A stretch of DNA of 64,000 nucleotides from Bifidobacterium sp. ESL0745 (lineage in GTDB: Bacteria > Actinomycetota > Actinomycetes > Actinomycetales > Bifidobacteriaceae). The DNA is taken from NCBI RefSeq assembly GCF_029433335.1, contig NZ_JAQTHX010000003.1:1-64000 (forward strand). Reading direction: 5' to 3'. This document shows, one piece after another, positions 37,822 to 47,199 of the stretch (position 1 is the stretch's first letter; each line of letters begins with the position of its first letter). Made by a program: the position numbers and the translations under genes. The notes beneath the pieces are model-generated. The model saw nothing but the letters and a program-made list of their open reading frames with translations, had not been told where the DNA came from and ran no database searches.

Positions 37822-37847
37822 CCATACCGACCGTTGGTATGTATAAT
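37822..37847 (+). promoter_or_regulatory. TetR-type operator O1 overlapping -10 region
   Basis: CATACC-N7-GGTATG (37823-37841) directly abuts TATAAT (37842-37847), about 110 bp before the TetR gene. It matches the site at 38821-38841 (CATACC-N7-GGTATG with the same spacing), supporting autoregulation. Confidence 0.8.
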
Positions 37848-37957
37848 GATGGCAACACGGTTTAATTGGTTTCGCACGAAGCGCAATAGATTCACTTACG
37901 CCTTACTGCCGTATCGGATATCACGAATCCGACAACACCTTATAAAGGAGGCACCGC

Positions 37958-38659
37958 ATGGCACGCAACGCACATCCAGAGGTGACCAGACACCGCATCC
38001 TTGACGCGGCGCAAAAGCTATTCGCCGCCAAAGGCTACGAAAACACGTCGATCCAGGATATCATCAACGAACTCGGCGACCTCTCCAAAGGCGCGATCTA
38101 CCATCATTTCAAGTCCAAACTGGACATTCTCGACGCCATCAGCGACGAAGACAACAAGAAATCCTACGCACAATACAACGCCTTCCTAGAGCGCGAAGAC
38201 CTGAATGGTCTGCAGAAAATTCGCGAACTTTACCTCAGCACCATAAACGATTCGGAACACATCGAACGCCTGAAAGGCGCACTCTTCACAGTCGATGACC
38301 CGCAGAATCTCGCCGAAAGCATTGGCATGTGGACACACACCCTACCTGGCGACCTGCGCACGCTCATCGATTGCGGCATTGAGGACGGTTCCATCATCAC
38401 GGACTATCCGCAGGAGGCCGCCGAACTGATCTCACTGCTGATGAACATGTGGTTCATGCCGAACTTCTACCCCGGTACCCGTAGCGTTTTGCGGCACCGC
38501 GCACAATGTCTGGCCACCATCTGCGTCTCCATCGGAGTGCCGGTGCTCACCAACGACATGATTGACCAGCTCGCCGATTTCTATTCGCAGATCCAAAGCC
38601 ACGATCGCGCCGATGACACCATCAGCGATGAAGGGAATAAAACCAAAAAGACGAAATAA
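37958..38659 (+). CDS. TetR/AcrR family repressor (of downstream MFS gene)
   Basis: 233 residues. The HTH domain is HRILDAAQKLFAAKGYENTSIQDIINELGDLSKGAIYHHF in pieces at about residues 11-50, a classic TetR N-terminus. AAAGGAGG lies 7 nt before the ATG. The gene is followed by an MFS exporter gene, and matching operators lie before both, so it most likely represses itself and the exporter and is released by a ligand of the exporter. The C-terminal tail is Lys/Asp-rich. Confidence 0.92.
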   Translation: MARNAHPEVTRHRILDAAQKLFAAKGYENTSIQDIINELGDLSKGAIYHHFKSKLDILDAISDEDNKKSYAQYNAFLEREDLNGLQKIRELYLSTINDSEHIERLKGALFTVDDPQNLAESIGMWTHTLPGDLRTLIDCGIEDGSIITDYPQEAAELISLLMNMWFMPNFYPGTRSVLRHRAQCLATICVSIGVPVLTNDMIDQLADFYSQIQSHDRADDTISDEGNKTKKTK

Positions 38660-38820
38660 GGACACTTGGAAACGAGGTTTTTGACGACAAAATCGATGTC
38701 AAAAGGTCAAAATAAAAAACTCGGAACATTCCCACAGTTATCCATTGAAGAGTTGAAATAGCCAAGGAGTTCCGCAACAATCACAACAGAAGATATGCCT
38801 CGTAATTTTTTATTTAATTT

Positions 38821-38841
38821 ACATACCGTCGGTCGGTATGT
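38821..38841 (+). promoter_or_regulatory. TetR-type operator O2 before MFS gene
   Basis: ACATACC-N7-GGTATGT palindrome, 26 bp upstream of the MFS start. It shares arms and spacing with O1. Confidence 0.85.
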
Positions 38842-38867
38842 AATTTCAGAAACCAGAAAGGAAAAAT

Positions 38868-40703
38868 ATGAACACGACAAACAACAGGAACAATCAAAAA
38901 CGAGTAAGCGCGACAGAGTTCGACAACCTCGCTTCTACCAACGTAACCGCACAAACAACTCCATATCAAACCGGCGAAGTAAGAGGCAATGGCGAGCCTG
39001 CACAAGCGAGGCAGCAGCAAAAAGACGAAACAAAGAACGGCGACAACTCCGAACGACTTCGCAAACCAGCCACTGCGTCTGTGTCGCCTCTGCGTTCCGG
39101 CAACTTCATCCTGCTCATCGCCGGGCAGGGACTCTCGCTGTTCGGCAACACGATGCTGCGCTTCGCCATGTCGATGTGGGTGCTCGACAAAACCGGTTCG
39201 GCCACGATTTTCGCGACGCTGCTTTCCATCTCGATCATCCCTACCATCCTGCTCATGCCGTTCGGCGGGGTCATCGCGGACCGCGTCAACCGCCGGACCA
39301 TGATGGTCGCGCTCGATGCCATCAGCGGGTGCGTCGTGCTGGCCGCAACCCTTGCGTTCGGGTTTATGGAAACCCACACCATCATCTCGATCGCGGTGCT
39401 GCTCATCGCACTCTCCGCACTCGACGCACTCGAATCTCCCACCGTCAGCGCCGCCATCCCTCAGATGCTCGGCCGGAAGGACGCCGTACTGCTGCGCCGA
39501 GCGCAAGCGATTTCCAGCCAGGTCAATTCCATCATGCAGATCATCCCGACCTTCGCCGGCGGTGCGCTTTACGCGCTAATCGGCATCCGCACCATGATGG
39601 GTGCCACCACGCTCTGCTTCTTCGCCACTGCAGGCTTGGAATGTTTCATCAAGCTCGAAGCCGTCCATCATCACGAAACGATAAATGAAAATAAGAACAA
39701 GCCATCACCAGACGAACAAACCAAACCTCGACGTAAAAGAAAAACGGAAACAATCTCGAGAAATGGAACTGCCCCTAAAGGTATTCGTCTCGAATCCACG
39801 GCATCCCCCGTCGCAACGGTTCCAGACGATTCGGTACGTCCTTACGAAACACTAAAAGCAAACAGAAACAAATCAACGTTCGACGAACAAATCGGACTTC
39901 GCAACGTGACAAAAGCGGAAACGACCGAAACTGTCGAGACTGTTGCAAAAGAGGGTTGTCCTGAACCTGCAATACTGACCTTTCGCGTCACAGCCGGACC
40001 GGACGATTCGGAATTATCGGAATCCCAAAATAATAAGCCTGCTGCCCATACCGGGATCATCAAGGTTTTCCTTGCCGACATCCGCGACGCCGCCGCATTC
40101 CTCAAAGCCAACCCGACACTGCTGGAACTTCTTGCCGTCACCGCCGCACTGAATTTCTTCCTCAATGGCGTATCGTCTGTGGGCTCGCCGTATATCATCC
40201 GCACAGCGCTAGGTTTCGGAGCCGATATTTATGGCTACTCTGATGGCATCATGAGCATTGTGTCACTGCTGGATACTCTGCTGACCACGGCATTGGCCGC
40301 GAAACTGTTCATGCGCCAGATGCCGGCGACCATTTACGCCGCCGCCCTTTGTTTCGCGCCAATCACCGTGATCTTCGCGCTGCCTATGAGCAGATGGATG
40401 AAACTCGTCACGTTCATTGCCGCGTTCTGCCTGATCACGCTTTCCATCGATTTCACCAACATCATCATCAGCCCGACTTTTTTGATGCTGATTCCCGACG
40501 AGCTGATGGGCAAGATCGGCGCATTCATCTCAACCATCAGCCTTTGCGCGACGCCTCTGGGCCAAATGGTTTACGGCCTGCTGTTCGACCGCATGGCGGT
40601 TGCGCCGATTATGGCCGGCACCGGCATCTGTCTTGCGATTGGCGCGTTGGTTCTTACGCCGATGTGCAAAAGATTCGGACACGAAGAATCCACACAGCAG
40701 TAA
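38868..40703 (+). CDS. MFS exporter with large central loop insertion
   Basis: 611 residues. The first 75 are polar and Asn/Gln/Thr-rich. Membrane helices start at FILLIAGQGLSLFGNTML; GGVIADRVNRRTMM is motif A and LDALESPTVSAAIPQML follows, as in MFS_3/EntS- and Mef-like drug exporters. Between the two halves, about residues 268-395, lies a Lys/Glu/Thr/Asn-rich loop of about 125 residues, far longer than the normal central loop. GAAAGGA precedes the ATG. Regulated by the TetR protein just upstream. Substrate unknown. Confidence 0.87.
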   Translation: MNTTNNRNNQKRVSATEFDNLASTNVTAQTTPYQTGEVRGNGEPAQARQQQKDETKNGDNSERLRKPATASVSPLRSGNFILLIAGQGLSLFGNTMLRFAMSMWVLDKTGSATIFATLLSISIIPTILLMPFGGVIADRVNRRTMMVALDAISGCVVLAATLAFGFMETHTIISIAVLLIALSALDALESPTVSAAIPQMLGRKDAVLLRRAQAISSQVNSIMQIIPTFAGGALYALIGIRTMMGATTLCFFATAGLECFIKLEAVHHHETINENKNKPSPDEQTKPRRKRKTETISRNGTAPKGIRLESTASPVATVPDDSVRPYETLKANRNKSTFDEQIGLRNVTKAETTETVETVAKEGCPEPAILTFRVTAGPDDSELSESQNNKPAAHTGIIKVFLADIRDAAAFLKANPTLLELLAVTAALNFFLNGVSSVGSPYIIRTALGFGADIYGYSDGIMSIVSLLDTLLTTALAAKLFMRQMPATIYAAALCFAPITVIFALPMSRWMKLVTFIAAFCLITLSIDFTNIIISPTFLMLIPDELMGKIGAFISTISLCATPLGQMVYGLLFDRMAVAPIMAGTGICLAIGALVLTPMCKRFGHEESTQQ

Positions 40704-40810
40704 TCAAACCGGTACAATTCCCGCCCACGCAACATGGCGACAGATGGAATGCTGATTTTTATTTGTTTGCCTGACTTACCCAAGTAAAAAAGCAACATTT
40801 AGATGGTCAT

Positions 40811-40873
40811 TTGTGTCTTTTCCCTTGCGGACTTCAAGGGGCCCAAGCTCAAATAAGCAAGTAAAAGACACAA
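40811..40873. repeat. Inverted repeat between convergent genes
   Basis: TTGTGTCTTTT-CC-CTTGC (40811-40828) and GCAAG-T-AAAAGACACAA (40857-40873) pair across a 28-nt loop, between the converging MFS and PAP2 genes. Possibly a bidirectional terminator. Confidence 0.65.
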
Positions 40874-40991
40874 GTAAAGATGGACCGAGACGAAAACACC
40901 GGTCTGCCAATCCAGCCGGAATCCCCAACTCTATTTGACGGGAAGATACTTGAGACGCTATCCGCGCATTGACGAGTAGCTCACTGCATGA

Positions 40992-42404
40992 TTACTCCTG
41001 CGGCGGGGCGGGAGGCGCACCGACCAAGCCCAGGCGCGTCAACGGGGACGCGGTCAGCTGCCGAACGGCAAGCGCGAGGCCAAAGACCAGGCATCCTACG
41101 CCGATGATGGCGGCCATGGTCAGCGCACACGCGCCGTTTTTCGCCCACACGGCCATCATGTCAAGTCCCGGATAAATCTGCCAAAGCATATAGCCCGCGT
41201 AAGCACAGCAGACAATGCCGAACGTAATCATGATGCTGCCAACAATCTGTATGCTTGCCGAAGAGACGCGGCTCCCCGGGCCGTCCATGCCGGATTTGCG
41301 GGTAAAGGCAAGCGTCAGCAGCATCAGGCCGCCGCCGATCAGCAACGACATCAGCACGTCGGACGGGCGGTGCCAGCGGCCGACGATCACCGACGCGGCG
41401 ACAAGAATGCTATACGCTCCCCCCAGCAATGCGACCAATGCGCGCCAAACGCGCGGAACCGCGATGAGCAAAACGAGCACCGACCCCACCGCAAGCAGCG
41501 TGTGCCCAGACGGAGCACTATTGGTATGCGGAGAGAGGGTATGCATCATCAACGGGCGCGGCAGCACCCGCTTGAGCCACGCGGCGCCATAGGCGGCGAC
41601 ACCGAAAACGGCCATTTGCCCCACAAGCCACCAGCGTTTGCGAACCGCGGCAACGATAAAAGCCAGAATCGCTATCGACAGGCTAATCGCCGGTATCACA
41701 ATCTTGTCGTTCAATACGTGTGCGACCGCTACGATCCAATCGGGGACTGTGCCACCGAATCCCTGCCAGACAATCTCGTCGAAACTCTGGCCGTTCAAGG
41801 TGTGCACGCCGAACCAGTAAATCGCCGCCGCCGACGTGAGGAAGAGCAACGCCAGAACCACAGCAAGGATGCAGCTGGAAAAGCGGGGGTGGACGGTCAG
41901 TGGGTCAACCTGGGCGAGTCCTTTTTCGATTTCGGCTTCATCTTTTGAACCTTTGGACGCTTTGGAATCATCATCATTCGATAGTTCACCGGCAAATTTG
42001 ATATTGGCCGCACCTGAATTTGCATCGGCGGCGAAGGCACCATTGACCGAAACCTCACCATCGTCTTCAAATGTCGCGGATTCCCCACCAAAAGCAACAA
42101 AACTGACTGGCTCGGGAACATTCGTCAGCGGACTGGATTGCGACGGCGGCTCGGAATCATACGGTGATTGCGACGACGGCTCAGGATCGTACTGAGACTG
42201 CGACTGAACCGAAGGTTGTGGCTGGGTCCGAGCCTGTGATTGCGACTGCTCAGACGCCACTTGTTCTGCCCCCGCCTGTTCCGCATTCATACTGGGAGGC
42301 GCAGGCACTTGCGCACGCGGCGGAACCTGCTGTCCCGCAGCCGTATCGGAAGAATTTTCGGTCGGTTCGGGCGTCACCATCTGTCCATTCGAATCGTCAG
42401 TCAT
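40992..42404 (-). CDS. PAP2 family phosphatase with long acidic N-terminus
   Basis: 470 residues. The first 165 are Gln/Ser/Pro/Glu-rich and probably cytoplasmic. The membrane part has six or more helices and the PAP2 phosphatase motifs KRVLPRP, PSGHTLL and GRWHRPSDV. Such enzymes dephosphorylate lipid phosphates such as undecaprenyl or phosphatidylglycerol phosphate. The C-terminal part adds further helices. A TAGACT hexamer (42412-42417, minus strand) sits 7 nt before the ATG and there is no Shine-Dalgarno, so a leaderless transcript is likely. Confidence 0.88.
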   Translation of the reverse strand: MTDDSNGQMVTPEPTENSSDTAAGQQVPPRAQVPAPPSMNAEQAGAEQVASEQSQSQARTQPQPSVQSQSQYDPEPSSQSPYDSEPPSQSSPLTNVPEPVSFVAFGGESATFEDDGEVSVNGAFAADANSGAANIKFAGELSNDDDSKASKGSKDEAEIEKGLAQVDPLTVHPRFSSCILAVVLALLFLTSAAAIYWFGVHTLNGQSFDEIVWQGFGGTVPDWIVAVAHVLNDKIVIPAISLSIAILAFIVAAVRKRWWLVGQMAVFGVAAYGAAWLKRVLPRPLMMHTLSPHTNSAPSGHTLLAVGSVLVLLIAVPRVWRALVALLGGAYSILVAASVIVGRWHRPSDVLMSLLIGGGLMLLTLAFTRKSGMDGPGSRVSSASIQIVGSIMITFGIVCCAYAGYMLWQIYPGLDMMAVWAKNGACALTMAAIIGVGCLVFGLALAVRQLTASPLTRLGLVGAPPAPPQE

Positions 42405-42550
42405 AGGCTCAAGTCTAGATGGCGCAGACTACGAGCAGGTCCCTGCGCACATCTCAGGTCGGAATATCCACATGTCACCGCAGACGCAAGGCACGTCGGC
42501 TTCGTCCGACACCCCAACAAACCTACCACGTAAAAGGTGCCGAACGTAAA

Positions 42551-42576
42551 AAGAGACCCGCCGAAGCGGGTCTCTT
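42551..42576 (-). terminator. Orphan terminator
   Basis: AAGAGACCCGC-CGAA-GCGGGTCTCTT with a T-run on the minus strand. The nearest upstream material on that strand is a short frame ending VDEASVATMEL and a stop at about 42606, without a recognisable start. Confidence 0.85.
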
Positions 42577-43115
42577 CCAAGTTCAAACCGACGGCAGATA
42601 TCTTCACAACTCCATCGTTGCAACGGAAGCTTCATCAACGGCCCGTTCAACGTAATAGTCATCGAGACCTTGTCTTTTTGTGGATCTGCCTTTTCAGTTT
42701 TGCTTGTAGTCCATATTATGTACCATTCATCCGCCAGTCACAAACCAAGAGCGACGTTTGTGCGCTAATGGTAACTAACGTTTTCTTATTGCTTGCACTG
42801 CACACGAAATGTCATCTTTTTGTTATATTTTGCAGGCATATTGTGCACTTCTGTTACTTTGCTATTCCTGCAGCGTAACCTTCAACCGCATTGCATGGCA
42901 ATGCCATAAAAACCTCAATTACGATTATCGGAATTCCTCGTTCATCCATGCCGGATAAACATACGGCAATCACTCGAACCGCACTATCCGACATAAATAC
43001 CTATCAAGTCGATTTTGGCAAGATCTCCCTCTCATTCCGCGTTCAATTTCCAGCAAAGCATTGCGAACTGTTGAGAAAGCAATCCGAAACAGGCACTGCG
43101 ATCAAATGATTACGG

Positions 43116-43205
43116 TTATGCACATTTGGGGCGTGTCGAGGTTTGCGAATCAGAATTATGCACATTCAGGGGGAATCACGGTGTATGAAAAATTAGTTAT
43201 CCACA
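43116..43205 (+). promoter_or_regulatory. Three DnaA boxes upstream of ppk
   Basis: TTATGCACA at 43116-43124 and 43156-43164 and TTATCCACA at 43197-43205, all on the plus strand and all matching TTATNCACA. The first is followed by TTTGGGGCGTGTC, which nearly repeats the sequence after a DnaA box upstream of dnaB. Confidence 0.65.
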
Positions 43206-43266
43206 ATATGGTGAATTTTATGTTTCCACGCTTCCATAGCGCTGCGAGAATGCTTAGAGTAGATAT

Positions 43267-45495
43267 ATGGCACAGATATTTGACGCACCCTCAAAGGCAT
43301 TGCTCCGCAGCCAAATCGCCGAGCACATCGCCGAAACCGAAAAGACCGACAAGCGCAAGGCGCCGCCGGAGGAACAGCCGTTGCCGGAGGACCGTTACTT
43401 CGACCGCGAACTGAGCTGGCTGAAATTCAATAAGCGCGTCCTCGAAATGGCGGAGGACCCTGAAGTCCCGCTGCTGGAGCGCGCCAATTTCGCCGGCATC
43501 TTCGCCTCGAACCTCGACGAGTATTTCATGGTGCGCGTCGCCGGCCTCAAGCGCCGTATCGACACCGGCATCGCCGTGACTGCGGCTTCCGGTTTGAGCC
43601 CACGCCAACAGCTGCGGTCCATCAGCGAAACCGCACACGAACTGCAGGCCGAGCACGCCAACGAGGCCATCAAGCACATTCTTCCCGAACTCGCGAAGGA
43701 ACACATCGTGTTGCTGAGCTGGGATAGGCTCACCAGCACCGAGCAGGAGCGCCTTTCGCGCTATTATCGCCAGCAGGTCTTCCCCGTGCTGACGCCACTT
43801 GCGTTCGACCCGGCCCACCCCTTCCCCTATATTTCCGGAGGTTCGCTGAATCTCGCCGTTTTAGTCGAGAACCCGAACAGTGGCAAGACGCATTTCGCCC
43901 GTGTCAAGGTACCTGACAACCTGAACCGTCTGGTGCCCGTCGACGATCTGACCGACGAGGAAAGCCGCGAGGAACGCTATGGCTTCATCACCATGGAAAA
44001 CCTCATCATCGCCCATCTCGAATCGCTATTCCCCGGCATGATCATCAAGGAGGCGCGTTCGTTCCGCGTCACCCGTAACGAGGACATCGACGTTGAAGAG
44101 GACGATGCCGAGAACCTGCTGAACGCAATGGAGAAGGAACTGCTGCGCCGTCGCTTCGGACCGCCGATCCGCCTGGAAATCAGCGACGCCACCAGCCCGT
44201 TCCTTTCCCAGCTCTTGGCTCGCCGCCTGCGTGTCAATGAGGAAGAGATCTACCGTCTGCCGGCACCGCTGGATATGAAGCTCATGTTCGAACTGCAGGA
44301 CATCGACCGTCCGGATCTCAAGGACAAGCCGTTCATCCCGACGACGAACCGTCAAATCGCCACAGTCGAGTCAAGCCGCGCACAGGACATTTTCGCTGCC
44401 ATTCGCGAGCGCGACATCCTGCTGCATCATCCCTATGATTCGTTCTCGACTTCAGTGCAGGCCTTCTTGGCCCAGGCCGCGGCCGACCCGAAGGTGCTGG
44501 CCATCAAGCAGACGCTCTACCGCACTTCCAGCAATTCGCCGATCATCGACGCGTTGGTCGATGCCGCGCATGCCGGCAAGCAGGTACTGGCCTTGGTCGA
44601 GATCAAGGCCCGTTTCGACGAGGACGCGAATATTGCATGGGCCCGTAAGCTCGAACGCGCCGGCGTCCACGTCGTCTACGGCATCGTGGGGCTGAAAACA
44701 CACTGCAAGCTTTCGCTGGTCGTGCGTCAGGAAGCCGACGGTTTGCGCCGTTACTGCCACGTTGGCACAGGAAACTACAACCCGAAAACCGCCCGTCAGT
44801 ACACCGACCTCGGCCTGCTGACCTGCGATCCGGTGGTCGGTCAGGACTTGACGCGTCTGTTCAACCAGCTTTCCGGCTATGCACCACGCTCCAGCTTCCA
44901 TCGCCTGCTGGTCGCGCCGCGCACCGCACGTAGCGGACTTATCCAGCGCATCCGCCGCGAAGAGAATGCAGCACGAGACGGTCACGAAGCGTGGATCAAG
45001 ATCAAGGTCAACTCCATCGTTGACGAAAAGACCATCGACGCCCTCTATCGTGCCAGCCAAGCTGGTGTGAAGGTCGACATCGTCGTGCGCGGCATCTGCG
45101 GCCTGAAGCCCGGAGTCCCCGGCCTGAGCGACAACATTCGCGTTCATTCCATCCTTGGCCGATTCCTTGAACACAGCCGTATCTACGCCTTCGCCAATTC
45201 CGCAGGCCCGCAGATCGGTGAGGGGCCAGCAGCCGGACCGGAAGCCTGGATCGGATCGGCCGATCTGATGCACCGCAACCTCGACCGCCGTGTGGAGGCG
45301 CTGGTACGCATCACCGACCCCGAGGAAATCACCTCCCTGATCGACTATGTCGATCTGCAGATGGCCGATACCACCTCGTCCTGGCACATGCAGCCGGACG
45401 GCACTTATATCCGTCATTCACACGACAAGGACGGCAAGCCTCTGATCGATTGCCAGGAACTGCTGATCAAGACCCACCAGCGTGGTCGCAAATAA
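43267..45495 (+). CDS. ppk: Polyphosphate kinase
   Basis: 742 residues, PPK1 family. It polymerises the gamma phosphate of ATP into polyphosphate through a phosphohistidine. The N domain begins [18 protein letters not shown]; the catalytic domain shows the autophosphorylated His in [15 protein letters not shown] and the second conserved His in [17 protein letters not shown] hexamer at 43255-43260 lies 6 nt before ATG without Shine-Dalgarno, so it may be leaderless. The Nudix gene follows after 21 bp. Confidence 0.97.
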   Translation: MAQIFDAPSKALLRSQIAEHIAETEKTDKRKAPPEEQPLPEDRYFDRELSWLKFNKRVLEMAEDPEVPLLERANFAGIFASNLDEYFMVRVAGLKRRIDTGIAVTAASGLSPRQQLRSISETAHELQAEHANEAIKHILPELAKEHIVLLSWDRLTSTEQERLSRYYRQQVFPVLTPLAFDPAHPFPYISGGSLNLAVLVENPNSGKTHFARVKVPDNLNRLVPVDDLTDEESREERYGFITMENLIIAHLESLFPGMIIKEARSFRVTRNEDIDVEEDDAENLLNAMEKELLRRRFGPPIRLEISDATSPFLSQLLARRLRVNEEEIYRLPAPLDMKLMFELQDIDRPDLKDKPFIPTTNRQIATVESSRAQDIFAAIRERDILLHHPYDSFSTSVQAFLAQAAADPKVLAIKQTLYRTSSNSPIIDALVDAAHAGKQVLALVEIKARFDEDANIAWARKLERAGVHVVYGIVGLKTHCKLSLVVRQEADGLRRYCHVGTGNYNPKTARQYTDLGLLTCDPVVGQDLTRLFNQLSGYAPRSSFHRLLVAPRTARSGLIQRIRREENAARDGHEAWIKIKVNSIVDEKTIDALYRASQAGVKVDIVVRGICGLKPGVPGLSDNIRVHSILGRFLEHSRIYAFANSAGPQIGEGPAAGPEAWIGSADLMHRNLDRRVEALVRITDPEEITSLIDYVDLQMADTTSSWHMQPDGTYIRHSHDKDGKPLIDCQELLIKTHQRGRK

Positions 45496-45516
45496 CAATC
45501 AAGAAGTGGGCGGTAG

Positions 45517-47199
45517 ATGACCTCCGAGCTTAAACCATCACATGTCGTTGAGGCAGCAGGGGGCATCCCTTACCGCTGGATTGCTTCGGGCAAAACCGCG
45601 AGTGTCGACGAACGAGCCGAAAAAGCCAGCAAATTCGCCGATGCTCGTGCTTCGCACAGCTCAAGCAAACGCAAACGCCCAAAGCATAAGCTGCCGTTGA
45701 CACAGGCTGAAATTCATTTCCGCGCCATCATCACGCAGCTGGAAGTCTGTCTGGTGCATCGTCCGAAATATGACGATTGGAGTTGGCCGAAAGGCAAGCT
45801 CGAAGAGCATGAATCCAGCCGTCACGCCGCAATACGCGAGATGGAAGAGGAAACCGGAATGCCGGTGGCATTGGGGCCGAGCATCGGTGAAGTCGAGTAT
45901 CCGCTCAGTTCCGAAGGCAAAAGTTCGAAGCACTCCAAAACCAATACCAAAACCGGTGCGATCTATACCAAACATGTCGTCTATTGGATGGCGCATCCGA
46001 TTCCTGCCCAAATCGCAGAACACCGCAAGCAGGCCATCGGCACCATCAAACCCGCCAAGACCAGCGAAATCGACGAGGTGCGCTGGCTGCCGATCCCCCA
46101 AGCCCGCAAGCTGCTTTCGCACCCGCTCGACCGCGATATCCTCGACCAATTCGTCGACCGCATCCAGGAAGGTGCGCTCAAGGCGCAAAAACTCATCATC
46201 GTCCGCCACAGCAAGGCGGTGGCGCGAAAACGCTGGGAAGGTACTGACGCCAATCGTCCGATCATTCCTCGCGGTGCGGCGGCAAGCTTTGCACTGGACC
46301 AGGAATTGGGCTGCTACGCTCCGCAAAGACTCGTATCCTCCCCCTGGCTACGCTGCATGGAAACCTTGGAACCATACGCCTGGCACACAGGTCTTGAAGT
46401 CGAACAACTGCCTGCGCTTACTGAGGATGCGTTCGCAGCCGACCCTGATGCCGCTTGGCAATGTGTCCGTGATGTCATCGATGATTTGTTTGCCGAGAAC
46501 GCCGGAACGTCCGCGGCAAAATGCGCCGTACAAGCCGGCACCAAAGCCGTGGTAAAAATAAGCGATACCAACGATTCGGCCAATCAACCAAACACCGACA
46601 CCACTGCCGACACCAATCTTGCCAATCATTGCGCAAACGATGACAAAACCGAAGAGCCTACGGACGTAACGCCAGCTTCGGATAAGAATGCTGTGAACTC
46701 TGCGGTATCGCCGGAGGACGCTCAATCACCCGACGATGGCCAAACCAATCATGTCGCCGAGAATGCGGATATCGACAGCACCAAAAATCAAGCCGACGAA
46801 AATATCACATCTTCTGACGCTCTCGACAGTGAAACACACGCCGACGTCACGGCTTCCGGCAATAGCGAAAAAGCCGGTGAAGAACACAAGGAAGGTACAG
46901 GTAACACAGCGTTCGATAATGATGATGCCCTCGCGACCGACTCTCAAACGTCGTCCAATTCGCCGGGGAATACACCAAAACAATATAGCCGTGCCACTGC
47001 AATATGTATGCATCGGCCCGTCATCGGGGGCATATTCGAACATCTGCGCGCCATATGCGCCTCGAAGTCGCTAGCCAAACAGCTCATCGCGAAGTCACCT
47101 TACATGCCTACAGGCAATGCCGTAGCATTGTTTATCGTCCAAGACGCGGAAGGCCCGCGTATCATCGATATCCAAAGAATGGCTCCAGTTGTCTACTAA
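45517..47199 (+). CDS. Nudix hydrolase / histidine phosphatase fusion (MutT1-like)
   Basis: 560 residues. The Nudix box spans about residues 93-115 (GKLEEHESSRHAA-REMEEETG). A histidine-phosphatase (RHG-like) domain starts at about 227 with IIVRHSKAVARKRW and includes SSPWLRCMETL. A 130-residue Asp/Asn/Thr-rich stretch (about 345-480) then splits this domain before its second His in CMHRPVIGGIFEHL. Another low-complexity insert (about 25-65) interrupts the first Nudix strands. Mycobacterial MutT1 with this fusion hydrolyses 8-oxo-dGTP and diadenosine polyphosphates. It is downstream of ppk, as in other actinobacteria, and overlaps the next gene. Confidence 0.87.
   Translation: MTSELKPSHVVEAAGGIPYRWIASGKTASVDERAEKASKFADARASHSSSKRKRPKHKLPLTQAEIHFRAIITQLEVCLVHRPKYDDWSWPKGKLEEHESSRHAAIREMEEETGMPVALGPSIGEVEYPLSSEGKSSKHSKTNTKTGAIYTKHVVYWMAHPIPAQIAEHRKQAIGTIKPAKTSEIDEVRWLPIPQARKLLSHPLDRDILDQFVDRIQEGALKAQKLIIVRHSKAVARKRWEGTDANRPIIPRGAAASFALDQELGCYAPQRLVSSPWLRCMETLEPYAWHTGLEVEQLPALTEDAFAADPDAAWQCVRDVIDDLFAENAGTSAAKCAVQAGTKAVVKISDTNDSANQPNTDTTADTNLANHCANDDKTEEPTDVTPASDKNAVNSAVSPEDAQSPDDGQTNHVAENADIDSTKNQADENITSSDALDSETHADVTASGNSEKAGEEHKEGTGNTAFDNDDALATDSQTSSNSPGNTPKQYSRATAICMHRPVIGGIFEHLRAICASKSLAKQLIAKSPYMPTGNAVALFIVQDAEGPRIIDIQRMAPVVY

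Larger units (their letters stand above)
42405..43266. other. Long AT-rich intergenic region before ppk
   Basis: 862 bp without a supported gene. It contains an isolated terminator (42551-42576) with a short relic-like frame before it on the minus strand, then about 400 bp of featureless AT-rich DNA, then three DnaA-box matches (43116-43205) next to ppk. Confidence 0.6.

Noticed and set aside
36697..38004. Plus-strand frame (435 codons) across plsC and into the TetR gene
   Set aside because: It runs antisense to plsC, through a hairpin array and promoter region, and overlaps the start of a good TetR gene.
42429..42662. Minus-strand 77-codon frame over the orphan terminator
   Set aside because: It reads straight through a strong terminator hairpin and has no family features.
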